From Prorocentrum cordatum (taxonomy: Eukaryota > Sar > Dinophyceae > Prorocentrales > Prorocentraceae): a stretch of 64,000 nt of DNA. A program made the translations under genes and the position numbers. The first letter of the stretch is position 1, and every line of letters begins with the position of its first letter. The notes under the pieces are model-generated. The model was not told the origin of the DNA and did no database searches. It saw nothing but the letters and a program-made list of their open reading frames with translations. The DNA lies in contig CAUYUJ010004747.1 in the NCBI GenBank assembly GCA_963575745.1, positions 127,510 to 191,509 of the forward strand, given 5' to 3'. Of this stretch, positions 40,141 through 49,750 are shown one piece after another.

Positions 40141-42786
40141 CGCCCCGGTCAGACCGCGAAGGGGGCGCCTGGTGCAGGGTGGACAGAGCCCCCTTGGATG
40201 TGCAGCACTGGAGGCAAGCAAGCGCCCTCAGCGACATCTACTTCCTGAATCAGCACCCTGGTGACCCCCCGGCCCCCCCCCCCACCCAGCGTCACCTACC
40301 TGCTCACCTTCCGCGCCGCATCTAAGGAGGACAAGGCCGCCGCCAGCGACGCCGTCAGATTCGGCAGGGTCGGGCACAACCTGAGGGCAAGAGCGCCCGC
40401 CACGCGCCGCGCTCGAGATCCCCGTCCCAGACGCTGACGTCGAAGCCCCTCAGGCTCCTGGTGCGACCCAGAACGTGGCCCACCTGCCCCTGGCGGTCTA
40501 CGCCTTATCTGACGAGGAGGCAAGCTCCGCTGTGGGCCAAGTCTTCCAAAGGGCAGGGACGAGACCCTCGCAAGTGGCCCTGGAGCATGGCGCAGACAGG
40601 CGCGGTCTCAACGCCGACGCCAGGCGGGCACTACGGGCCACCGCGGCGCACCACGTGACTGTCGTTCACGGCCCTCCCGGCACAGGCAACACCAAACTGT
40701 CCACCGCGACGCTCGACATCTTGGTCGGCACCCTCATGTGCGGACAGGCGGTCGCGCTCGCCGCAGGGTCGAACATTGCGGCGGACCAACCAGCCCTCGC
40801 CATGGTCGCCGCGTAGCGCGCGCGCCAGCTCGACCCCGACACCTGCTTCCCAGACCGCTTTGCACGGCTGGCCAGAAAGGAGCAAGCAGGTCGACGAGGA
40901 GCTGGTCAGCCTATTCCCGGAAGGGCACTTCCAGAAGGCCACGGGGAGCTTCCCGTGCACCGCGGAAGACACCGCGCCGGCTTTCCCGCAGTTCCGAACG
41001 GGTCTCATCAGCAACGCAAAAGCGATCACGTCCACGCACGAGGCGGCGGAGGCGCTCGGCGGGTGCCCGAATCAGCTTGCGTTCTTGGTGATCGGCGAGG
41101 CTGGGCAGACCACCGAGCTCCACTCCACCATGTCCCTGGTTAACCTTGTCCGCAGCGGAGGCCACCTGGTTCTGGTTGGGGGCCCCGCGCAGCTGCCACC
41201 CACGGTCATCTCCAAGCTGGCCGCCGACCTGGGGCTCTGCGTTAGCATCTTCGACCGGCTGTTTCACGCCCTGCGAGGTCAAGGCTCCGCTGTCATACAG
41301 CTAACAGCGTGCTACAGGATGCGCCCGCAGATACTGGCCTGGCCGAACTGGGCCTTCTACAACAACTGCATAGTAAGCGGCCTCACCAGCCCACTAGCAG
41401 AGCGGCCCCTGGTCAAAGGCCCCCCATTGGCGCCCAGTCACCGCCTGGGACGACAGCGGGCTAGAAGGACAGGCCAAGCTCACTAACTCAGAGAGGGACG
41501 ACCTGGAGAAGACCCTCGCCCCGCTGCGCCCCTCCAGCGCAGACCCTGGCGACAGGCGCCGCTTTCTCTTGGTCGACAACCCCTCCCTGGAAGTCGCCTC
41601 CAGTATTCATGCCGGCTACGCCAACCTGCCAGAGGCGGCCCAGGCAATCGACATCGTTCGCGCCCTCCTACCTGCCCTCGACGACGGGGCGTCGGTGCGA
41701 CGGGTCGTCGGCCACCACCTGCAGGCAGCGATCCTGGGAGATGGCTGGCCGCAAGGTCCAAGCGACATCTCAGGCGCCCTCCGCCGCTCACGGGGCAGGA
41801 AAGGCAAGCCGAAAGGCGCTAAGGGCAAGGGGGGCAACGACTCCAGGATCGACCGCAGCCGCTCCCCAGCGCTCGGCACAGGGTCGAGCGGGGCTGGAGA
41901 CCGACCAGTAGACACCACCGGCTGGGAGCATGTCTTCGACCAATCCGACTGCGACTGGACCGGCATCAGCTTGCGATTCCCTGGCCTACGGCAAATCGCT
42001 TTCCCGCACCTCAAGAAAGGCACCCTGAAGCTCTCTACGATCGACTCCAGCCAGGGCGGCGAGGCCGAAATCGTGATCTTTCTGACTACCAGGTCCGAAG
42101 GAGGGCACAACTGGGGCTACATCGACGATGCCAACAGGGCTAACGTCGCGATCGCCAGAGCTACCCGGTTCGTGGTGGCCATCGGAGACGGGAGGATGTT
42201 CGCAAGCGTCACCTCGTCCAGACTGCGGGTGCTTTCAGAATGCGGGGGGCTCGCTAACCTCTGGGTCAGGTTCCAGAAGAATCGTACACCTGGCAACAGG
42301 TACCACCTGGCCCTGGACTCCAACTTCGACCCAGTCCGAGAGCTTGCCACCTGGGTCAGCACACCCGTATCCTGGTCAGGTAGCGCGGACGGAGACGACG
42401 CGGCAAAGGAGATCGATCACGCCGTCAAGCGGGCCCGGGAATCCCTGGCTAACAGCTTCGCCGATCGAGTCGAGACGCCGCTCGAGCTTGACTTTAATTG
42501 GGAAGCCCTGGGAAAGTCCATCACAGACGCCATGGGCAACCTCCTCTCCGCGCCGGCGTTGTCAGTGATCCTCTTCTTGGTCTCAGGACTCCACCCGCAC
42601 GAGTTCTCCCTGGCCGACACCCCCAGGGACCCTGGCAAGCTGGCACGGTCACATCTCGGCTTCCTGTGCGACATGGGCATAGGCCTGGACGCGAGCAACC
42701 TGGTCTACAACATGTTCTGGGCATGCCTGGTTGGTGATGGGTCTAGGCACCCCCTGGGAGGACAGCGACCGAGCCCTATCGGATGA
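40141..42786 (+). pseudogene. UPF1-like SF1 helicase with altered catalytic residues, frameshifted
   Basis: Three plus-strand frames overlap in order: up to 40816, 40776-41486, and about 41569-42786. Motif I is VHGPPGTGNTK (40664-40696), with Asn in place of the Walker A Lys. Motif II is VIGEAGQTTE (41088-41117), Gly for the Walker B Asp. Motif III is LVGGPAQLPPT (41170-41202), Gly for Asp. Motif IV-like LTACYRMRPQI follows. Motif V is TIDSSQGGEAEIVIF (42038-42082) and motif VI is ANVAIARATRFVVAIG (42136-42183). Order and sequence are those of UPF1-type RNA/DNA helicases. The changes should abolish ATP hydrolysis, so this is a pseudogene or a non-catalytic protein. The long C-terminal tail after motif VI is unassigned. 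Confidence 0.78.
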
Positions 42787-44371
42787 TTCATTCCCACCGC
42801 ATCCGTCGGCGAAGGGGCGCGGCGCTCGCCCGCGTGCAGGGCGCCAGTCCACGCCGAAAGGGTTCCTGCGGCAGGTTCCGGGAGCCTCGAGTGACACGAC
42901 GCGCGACTGTTGTCGCCACAGGGCGCACCCTGGCATGGCCACCCCGGCGCAGCTGCTGCGAGCAGCGCCCCGAGGCCAAGAGCTACGCGACAGGCTCAAG
43001 GACGCTGACGGCCAACACCTGGACACCCGGAAGGCCCGGGCCCTGATGCTCATGATAAGAGAGCCCGGGACTTTCCTCTGGCCCTTCCCCAACGCACGTG
43101 GCGCGGGCGACGTCATCGAGGCTGTGCTCGGTCTCTGCGTGCCCCGGCAGGACGCGCACTTGGGGTCCCCGCAGAGTTTCGCAGCAGCGTGGAACCTCTC
43201 GCCGGACGACTTCGTGGAACTGCACGGGGAAATCGAGGACGCGCTCATCCGTGTCTCGCGCAGGGTAACCAACGCACATCATCACGATGCGGCGAAGGAG
43301 GCTGGATGCTCACGGTCCTGGAAGGATATGGAGAAGGCCGACTTCAAGCTCAAGGCTCCAATGCTTGTCCTGGCAGAGATCGTACCAACGGCCGATCTCG
43401 CCCCGCTGGCAACCTACAAGTGCTCCATCTGCGCGCCCCACTCTGCCCTAGCCGGGTCCGAGGCCGGCCTGGGCGAAGGCAGGGCCGACGCCGCGCTGGG
43501 GTACGTTGGTGGAGGAACAGCTCTCTCCAAGACAGACCTGGCTTCCCCCACGCCAGCAGCTCCCGCGCCCGGCACAAGGCTGGCCCCCCTCGCCATCACC
43601 GACGACAGGCTGCAGAGCGAGCAGAAGAGCGCACTCTTCACCAGCGACGGCTGCCGCACGACCAAGCTGATGCACAACGACGGGACCTGGGAGGACGACA
43701 CCGTCAGGGACCTCCTGGCCAGCAACAGGCCTCAGGCGTACCTGGATGGGCAGAACCTCACCCGGCTGTGCGAGACCTGTTGGGTAGCCAGCCTCAACAG
43801 AAGGGGCGTCCCAAGTCCGACGGGCGAGACTGTCGCCGCCAAAGTACTGGACTACACGGCCTGGCGGAACGGCCGGTCAAGCGACCCCTTTGCCAGCGCT
43901 CTCCCCCTGCTCCCCAGCCACTGGCCCCTGGGCTACGGATGCAACCCCCTCGCCAGGGCCAACAGGACGCTGAGCGACCTCTTGATGTTCTTTTCTGGCC
44001 AGCACCGCCCACGGCTCGCCGACGCTACTCTGCCAGCGAAGAGGATCTCGGATGGAAGGTCTGGAGGCGATGCCGGCAAAACGGGCTCCTATTCCGCCAA
44101 GTGCGACACCTGCCCGCCCGATGGGCCACTCCTGGTATGGAAGGTCGACGCGCCAGCGCTTGGCTGCTTCATCTGGAAGGCCGAGGCCGAGGCAGTAGGC
44201 ATCGATCGCACAGGTCTCCCCAAGTGGGATCAGTGGCAACTCTTCTGGTTTGAGCGGAGATGGAACGCCGCGTGGAGTTGTGGAAGATGCCTAGTATACA
44301 TCTGGAACGTTGCTCCAGCAACCCTGGACTGCATTGTGGACCGCGACTCCGGAGAAGTCTTCCCGCGGTAG
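42737..44371 (+). CDS. Cys-rich protein of unknown function
   Basis: About 544 codons from the ATG at 42737; another good ATG is at 42935. It overlaps the end of the helicase frame by about 50 bases in a different frame. Four CxxC pairs stand out: KCSICAPH, LCETCW, KCDTCPPD and CGRCLVYIWN, spread over residues 230-530, as in zinc-binding modules. The N-terminal third is Arg/Pro-rich, and the middle carries an Ala/Pro-rich linker. I recognise no family. It may be the continuation of the helicase protein after a frame change, since both lie on the same strand with no gap. Confidence 0.5.
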   Translation: MGLGTPWEDSDRALSDDSFPPHPSAKGRGARPRAGRQSTPKGFLRQVPGASSDTTRDCCRHRAHPGMATPAQLLRAAPRGQELRDRLKDADGQHLDTRKARALMLMIREPGTFLWPFPNARGAGDVIEAVLGLCVPRQDAHLGSPQSFAAAWNLSPDDFVELHGEIEDALIRVSRRVTNAHHHDAAKEAGCSRSWKDMEKADFKLKAPMLVLAEIVPTADLAPLATYKCSICAPHSALAGSEAGLGEGRADAALGYVGGGTALSKTDLASPTPAAPAPGTRLAPLAITDDRLQSEQKSALFTSDGCRTTKLMHNDGTWEDDTVRDLLASNRPQAYLDGQNLTRLCETCWVASLNRRGVPSPTGETVAAKVLDYTAWRNGRSSDPFASALPLLPSHWPLGYGCNPLARANRTLSDLLMFFSGQHRPRLADATLPAKRISDGRSGGDAGKTGSYSAKCDTCPPDGPLLVWKVDAPALGCFIWKAEAEAVGIDRTGLPKWDQWQLFWFERRWNAAWSCGRCLVYIWNVAPATLDCIVDRDSGEVFPR

Positions 44372-44829
44372 CCAGCAGCCCGCCCGCGTCGCACAGGGCA
44401 GGCGGACGCCTGCGACGCCGCTCCCGACCTGGCCACCCAGCTCGAGCAGCGGCAGACGCAAACGCGCCCGACCCCCACGCCCGCAGCAAGGCCTCCGCCG
44501 GCCCAGCGGCGAGCAGAGGCGGAAACCGCAGCGGCAGACCCCAGCCCGACCCGTTCAGCCGCGCAGTCCCCGAGGTCCTGGTTTGCTCCCAGATCCACCG
44601 CCACCAGAGGCCCCAAGACTGAGCTGCAGTAGCGTCTCTGCGCTAGCCTTAGACGAGGCAAGTGGCTCCAAACGCAGCCGCTACAAGATGTGGAAGGAGG
44701 CCCATCACACCCTAGGCGACCACCTACGGGCTTACCACCCCGCGCTGGACGGGCGCTGGATGGATTTCGTCAAGGCAGTCTGCGCTGAGATCCCAGCACC
44801 GAAAGATCAGGGAACTTCCTGGCCCGCGC
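44372..44829 (+). CDS. Pro/Arg-rich link and short helical segment, frame 3 of the block
   Basis: The frame 44310-44939 starts inside the previous ORF. It is Pro/Arg/Gln-rich to about 44630, then reads SRYKMWKEAHHTLGDHLRAY and WMDFVKAVCAEIP, which looks like folded helical protein. At about 44820 the sense passes to the next frame (DPFLAKLYGAEIP). It probably belongs to one long protein broken by indels. Unknown function. Confidence 0.4.
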
Positions 44830-46306
44830 ACCAGCTGACCCCTTCCTGGCCAAGTTATACGGCGCAGAGATCCCAGAAGGCGGCCCCCCGGAGGGCGCCC
44901 TCTGGGACGGCGAGAGATGGGCAGCGGCCACGGTGGTAGGGCACCTACTTTGCAGCGCGAAGCACAAGGAGGCTTGGGCAGCTCACTACTCGGGCCTGGC
45001 CCTCAGCGAGGGCCCGAGCCCCTTCCGCCATGACCGCGCCGTCCTCGCCAGCTTTCTCGCCAGCCTGGACCCAGGGGCACTCGCCGCTGCCTCCATCACC
45101 ACCCTGGCTGGACAAGACCCCCCGGCGGAGGGCGCGGACGAAGCGCGCTCGGCGTCCCCAAGAGAAGCCACGAGGACTTGGCTCACGCCAAAGTCCGAAG
45201 GGGCAGCGACGGCAGCGGACGAGGCAACCTCGGCCTCCAGTGCCCTACCCAGCGGCGCGGCCCCCAAGGAGGCCGAGCCACCCGCGCCGCAGGCAGAACG
45301 CGCCCGTCAGGCGGCAGAGCAGGAGGCGGCAACCCCCCCCCCTGGTAAAGAGGCAGCCTGCTCTCCAACGAGCCCAGCGCCCACCGAGAAGGCCGACGGC
45401 GAAGGGATCGACTGCGGCGGCGAGGCTGGCGCCGACGAGAACCGGCCGGCGGCCTCGCCGCCGCCTGGTGAAGCAGCAGAGGCCACTGCCGACCTGGAAA
45501 GCAGCTCGCCCCCACCCTCGCTCGACACCGCAGGCGACGCGACCGGCGGCAGCCCCCCCGAGGACCCCCTGAGCATCTTCGGCAGAGGCACGGCCGGCGC
45601 AAGCAGGCCCGAGCAAGGCCACGCAGGGGCCAGGCCAGCGTCGGCTCGCCGCGCAGGGCAAGCCGCGACCCGCCGCGCAGGCAAGCGGCCCCAGTCGGCG
45701 CACCCGGTAGCAGCTGTGCGCCAGCAGCAACTCCAGCCGGGCGCGACACGACTCCCGTGGAGGCACAGCAGGGCCGTGAGTCGGGTCTTCGACGACCTCG
45801 TCGACCCAGTGGACGGAGGCCGCATGTACAAGGAACTGATGGGCAACGTTGAGCCCGATAGGGTCGGCGAGACACCAGCAGCCAAGATAACGCGACTTCA
45901 GAAATTCCTGGGAGGGGTCTCCAGCGGCGTCCGGCACGCCTACACCAGAAAGCACCCCGCGGGACCCAAAGGCAAGCCGAAGAGTGACCCCGCGCGAAAC
46001 TCCGATGCATCCTACCGCGACTTCCTGGACGCCTGGAAGCGCTGTGGGTTCGACGCCTACGAGATGGGTCGTCGGCTTGACCTTCAAGTCGACCGGGGCG
46101 GGGAGCGCGCAAAATGGACGGGGGGCCAGGGCAAAGGCGCCCTCCAGCCAAAGGGCCGAGCGAGAAGTTCCCAGCAACCCTGGGGCTGGGACACTCGGTC
46201 CTGGTCGCGCGCCTGGGACGGCGATGACTGGCAGAACGGGGGCAACCGAGGCGGTGGCTACAGCGGCGACGGGAGAGGCGACGAGCGCCCCCGCACATGG
46301 CGGTGA
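44830..46306 (+). CDS. Ala/Pro/Glu-rich ORF with RGG-like tail
   Basis: Open from about 44830 to the stop at 46306. It starts with a folded-looking segment (VVGHLLCSAKHKEAWAAHYS). About 250 residues of Ala/Glu/Pro low complexity follow, then a compact region (RVFDDLVDPVDGGRMYKELM, ITRLQKFLGGVSSGVRHAYT, SYRDFLDAWKRCGFDAYEMG). The tail is Gly/Arg/Trp-rich (GNRGGGYSGDGRGDERP), typical of RNA-binding RGG tails. No family recognised. It ends a coding block that starts with an SF1 helicase, so a nucleic-acid role is plausible but inferred. Confidence 0.5.
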
Positions 46307-46328
46307 CCCAGAGGTTCTCGGCGCCCAG

Positions 46329-47110
46329 TGGCCGACAGCCACTCCCTGGCAGCGCTTGCTGCGTCCCCCCCCCCCCCTCGCGGCGCCCCCCCCGCGGCGG
46401 CGGCGGCGGCGCTCTCTCCCAACGCTGCGGGGCCGCCCGCCCTTGTTTCACACTGGACGCAGCGCGCCGCGCATGCTACTTTACAGAAGGTGCCGCCTTC
46501 AGCTGCTCCCTGGCACCCATGTATATGCCGACCAGCAGCGGGCCACATCGGGCCACTCAGAATGGGGGCGCCAGGCCCCCCCTGCTCGGAGGACAGGCCC
46601 ATCAGCAGAGAGGATGCTCGCGGGGTTCGTTCACGACGGCGTCGCACGACGCGACGCGCGTTCCCACAGAGGGTGGGGCCCCCTCTGTACTCGGCAAACC
46701 ATTGGCCATCAGCCACTCCTTGGTAGCACTTTCTGCGCTGCACTGCGGGCCCGCCCACGTTTCGCCCTAGGCGCAGCCCACCGCGCAAGGGCGCCATGTT
46801 TGCTGTGGGCACCGTGCAGAAGCGCAGCCTTCAGCTGCTTCCTGCTCCCCTGGTATGCCGACCAGCAGTGGGCCACAGCCGGCCACTCGGCATGGGGGCG
46901 TCACGCCTTCCCTGCCCGGGGGATGGGCCTTGCAGCTGACAGAGGACTCGCGGGGTCTTTCACCGCGGCGACGCGCGAGGCGACATGCGCGCCCGCGCTG
47001 GATGGTGTTCTCTTTGTAATCGACAAACCAGTGGCCTTCAGCCAAACCCTGGTAGCGCTTTCTGCCCAGCCCCCGCTGCCCCCCGCCCTTGGGATTCCGG
47101 CAGCGGCCTG
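46329..47110 (+). repeat. Degenerate tandem repeat, 2.2 units of about 330-375 bp
   Basis: Equivalent starts are GGCCGACAGCC (46329), GGCCATCAGCC (46703) and GGCCTTCAGCC (47032). Shared blocks are CCTTCAGCTGCT, TATGCCGACCAGCAG.GGGCCACA, GGCCACTC.G.ATGGGGGCG and CTCGCGGGGT. The first unit carries extra C-runs (46368-46390). It follows directly on the stop of the RGG-tailed ORF, so it may be its 3' UTR. Confidence 0.8.
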
Positions 47111-48420
47111 CTGACAATGCCGGCGCGTGGACTGCCGCTGGGGCCGTGGTCCACCTGCCTTAGTCGGCCCCTGTCCCTGCTGTAGCTGTTTTCACCGCGA
47201 TCGGCGCGCTCCACTCCCCGCGCCCACAGGTGCCCGGCGCGCCCCCCGCGGTTGGGTCGCCTTGCCCCGCCCCTTCCTGGCCCCTCCCCCGCTCAGGCGG
47301 CTGGGCGTCGCAGCGACTCCGTCAGCTCCGGCCCCCGGCCCCCGCAGCTCCAGCTGCTCAGCCCCGTCCCGGGGCGCCTGAGGCTCCCGAGTGCACGTGG
47401 TTCAGCCCGTGCTCTCGTGGCGACCGCGTTGACCCGCCCCGCGGTCCTTGGCGGCGATGCTCACGGCGTCCTCGTGCTCACTCGCCACGGTGCTGAGACG
47501 TGGACCTCCCTGGTTTGGTCAGCTCTCAGCCGGCGATCTCTCCTCGAGAGCGCGCGTGGCTTTATCTGATCCGGTGGTTCAGACGTTTTACCGCGTCGAT
47601 TACATCCATCGTTGCCCTGGCTACTTCGCTCGTCCTTGGGGCCATCCCGTGGGCGGTCGTTCGCAGGATCAGTACTCCCTTCAGGAGACTTGGCGCGCGA
47701 CTCTGGTGGCGCCGCCCGATGCGCCAGTTTGGGCCAGTATAAGCACCCATGGCAGTCGACGCAGTGTACTAGCGTTTGCCTCCCTGGTCACATCCTGGTA
47801 CGACCCTCGCGCCATGTTGGCTGCGCCCCAACCCTTGTTGGCTAATTTTGCACGTGCGCGCTCCTGGACCTGGTCCCTGGCAGCTGCAGCTTGCACCCCC
47901 CCTCGCGCCGGCCCGCCCGCCGAGGCGCCGCTGAAGTCGCCGGCCCGTCGGCGTTGGGCAATTCGGCTCTTGCGCGGCCCGCTTGGACCTGACTCGCCGC
48001 TGGCGCCCCCGCCTGCGGTTGCGACAAAACAGTACCCCCACCAACCCGGCACGATGTTTTGGCATTTGTGTCGCCTGCTTCACGGATGTCGTCTGGGTGT
48101 GCCCGTCGGTCTAGTTTGTCTCTGACGGTGCTGTTTGCGTGACTCACACCGTGTGATCGACCTCTACGTGTTTATGGTCGCGCCGCCGCGCCATTTACGC
48201 TGCGCTTACTTGCTGGTCGCGACCGGGATTTCCAACGCCACCGGGTTTGGGAGGGCCGTCTTTGGCTCTCCTTTTGATTGGCTGCCCGCTCGCTCGCTTC
48301 GCTTGCCTTTCTCCTGCTATCTAGTCGCGGCCCGACTAGTGTTCGGACTGCTTTCGGCCCGCCTCGCGAGTTTGTTGACCAACCAATATCCCCACCAGCC
48401 CATCCAGAAACGATGCCTTA
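47111..48420 (+). other. Unassigned; one open frame 47448-48125 without family match
   Basis: 47190-47440 is GC- and Pro-rich. The frame 47448-48125 (about 225 codons, no ATG at its first position) contains YRVDYIHRCPGYFARPWG and a Trp-containing C-terminal half but no known domain. A segment ACAGTACCCCCACCAACC (48028) recurs as CCAATATCCCCACCAGCC (48384), suggesting a degenerate duplication about 355 bp apart. Confidence 0.35.
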
Positions 48421-48725
48421 AGCTGACGGGGGGAGAGGAAAAGGCACGCATAATCAGCTCATTTAGAAGCCCTGGGGCGTCTGAGTGGGCTGGCCATCTC
48501 GAGCCGTCTTGGAGCGGTCTTGGAGCCTCTTGGAGCATCTTTGGAACCATCCTGAGCCAACTTGGACTATCTTGATCCATCTTGGAGGTCATTTTGGGCT
48601 GTCTGAGGCCGCTCGGGGGGCATTCGGGGGCATTGAGGGGGCCTCTCGGGGGCCCCTTGTAGCCCTCTTGGGGCCTCTTGGGGCGCTCGGGGGACCCTCT
48701 TGGGGTTTTCTGGGAGCCCTGGAGG
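48421..48725 (-). repeat. S2-like CCAAGAGGCCCC sequence in reverse orientation
   Basis: TCTTGGGGCCTCTTGGGGCG and related words on the plus strand, the reverse complement of the S2 word. No unique core. Confidence 0.7.
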
Positions 48726-49489
48726 GCCTTATAGGCGGTCGGCCGAAAAAAGGGGGGTCCTCGATGTCTCCCCCCCCAGGGGTCACGATCTTCGTGAGGG
48801 GTGTTGGAAGTGGCCCTCCCATTGGCCGAAAAAGGAACCTCGGACACCTCGCGACCCCTCAAACACAAAAGCCCGGGGAGGGGAGGGGAAGGGTTCCCCC
48901 GTCCCCGAAAGGAAAAAGGATTGTGGCTGAGGAAAGAGACCCTCCTTAGACCACCTGTCCCCCAGAGGGCTATAGTGGGTTTTTTGGGGGTCTTGCTTGG
49001 TGTCCGCCGTCTGCCCCTGCTGTGGGCACAGCGGTGCCACGAGGAGCAAGACGTTTGTGATCGATCGCTGGGAGTTGGGCGCTCCTGCGTCCTCACTCAC
49101 GGCATTACGCCTCCCGGGGCTTACTTCGGTCGGCCACTCCTAAGAGTGGCCCTTCGCCGCTGGAGTGCATTTTGGCGAGGGTCCACGGGTCCCCCGTGAA
49201 CATTCGCTCGCGACCCTGGATCTGGCCCCCAGCGGCCCCCCAGAGCCGCGCAGTTGGTCTGCAGAGCTCATTGTTGCCCAGGGCCGCTGTTGTGTGCAGC
49301 CGTCTCTGCTCCGCCGGGCCTCCCGGGTCCTCCCCGCCCCGGCAGGATTGAGATGATGGTGGACCGCTTGGAGAATGGCGATTTCCCCCCTGTGATGCAC
49401 AACGTCGCGAACAAGTGCCAGGAAGCGGCCGCTGAGCAACCGTCGTCGCCGAGGCCGTCGCCAGCATCGTTGTCGGTCCCTCCTCCTCG
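48726..49489. other. No gene recognised
   Basis: Contains GGCCGAAAAAAGGGG and GGCCGAAAAAGGAACC (48750, 48823) as a short repeat. GTGGGCACAGCGGTGCCACG (near 49022) resembles 23018. No supported ORF. Confidence 0.45.
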
Positions 49490-49750
49490 TGTCGTTCTTG
49501 TCCGCGACGAGGAGGTGGAGGGCTGGAGGACCAGGGGGAGGATGGGGAAGGGGAGGAGGAGGAAGAGCAGGAGAAGGACGGGGTGTAGGGTAGGACGAGG
49601 AGGGGCGGAGGGGAGGGAGGTCCAGGAGGAAGAGGGCAGAGGGGGAGGACGGGGGGAGGAGGCGGGAGGAGGCAGATGAGAAGATGGGAGGGAGTGGGAG
49701 GATGTGGAGGAAGGGGAGAGGGAGGAAGGTGAGGATGGGAGGGGAGGCAG
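49490..49750 (+). repeat. Purine-rich GGA-type tract
   Basis: Irregular GGA/GGGGA sequence. The minus-strand Pro/Ser-rich ORF across it is an artefact. Confidence 0.88.

Noticed and set aside
45183-46451. Long minus-strand ORFs opposite the RGG-tailed ORF
   Set aside because: Antisense open frames expected from very high GC; the plus strand has the structured, coding-like protein.
48485-48560. GGCCATCTCGAGCCG and CCTGAGCCAACTTGG as leader relics on either strand
   Set aside because: They lie in S2-like CTTGGAGCC repeats that produce such words by chance.
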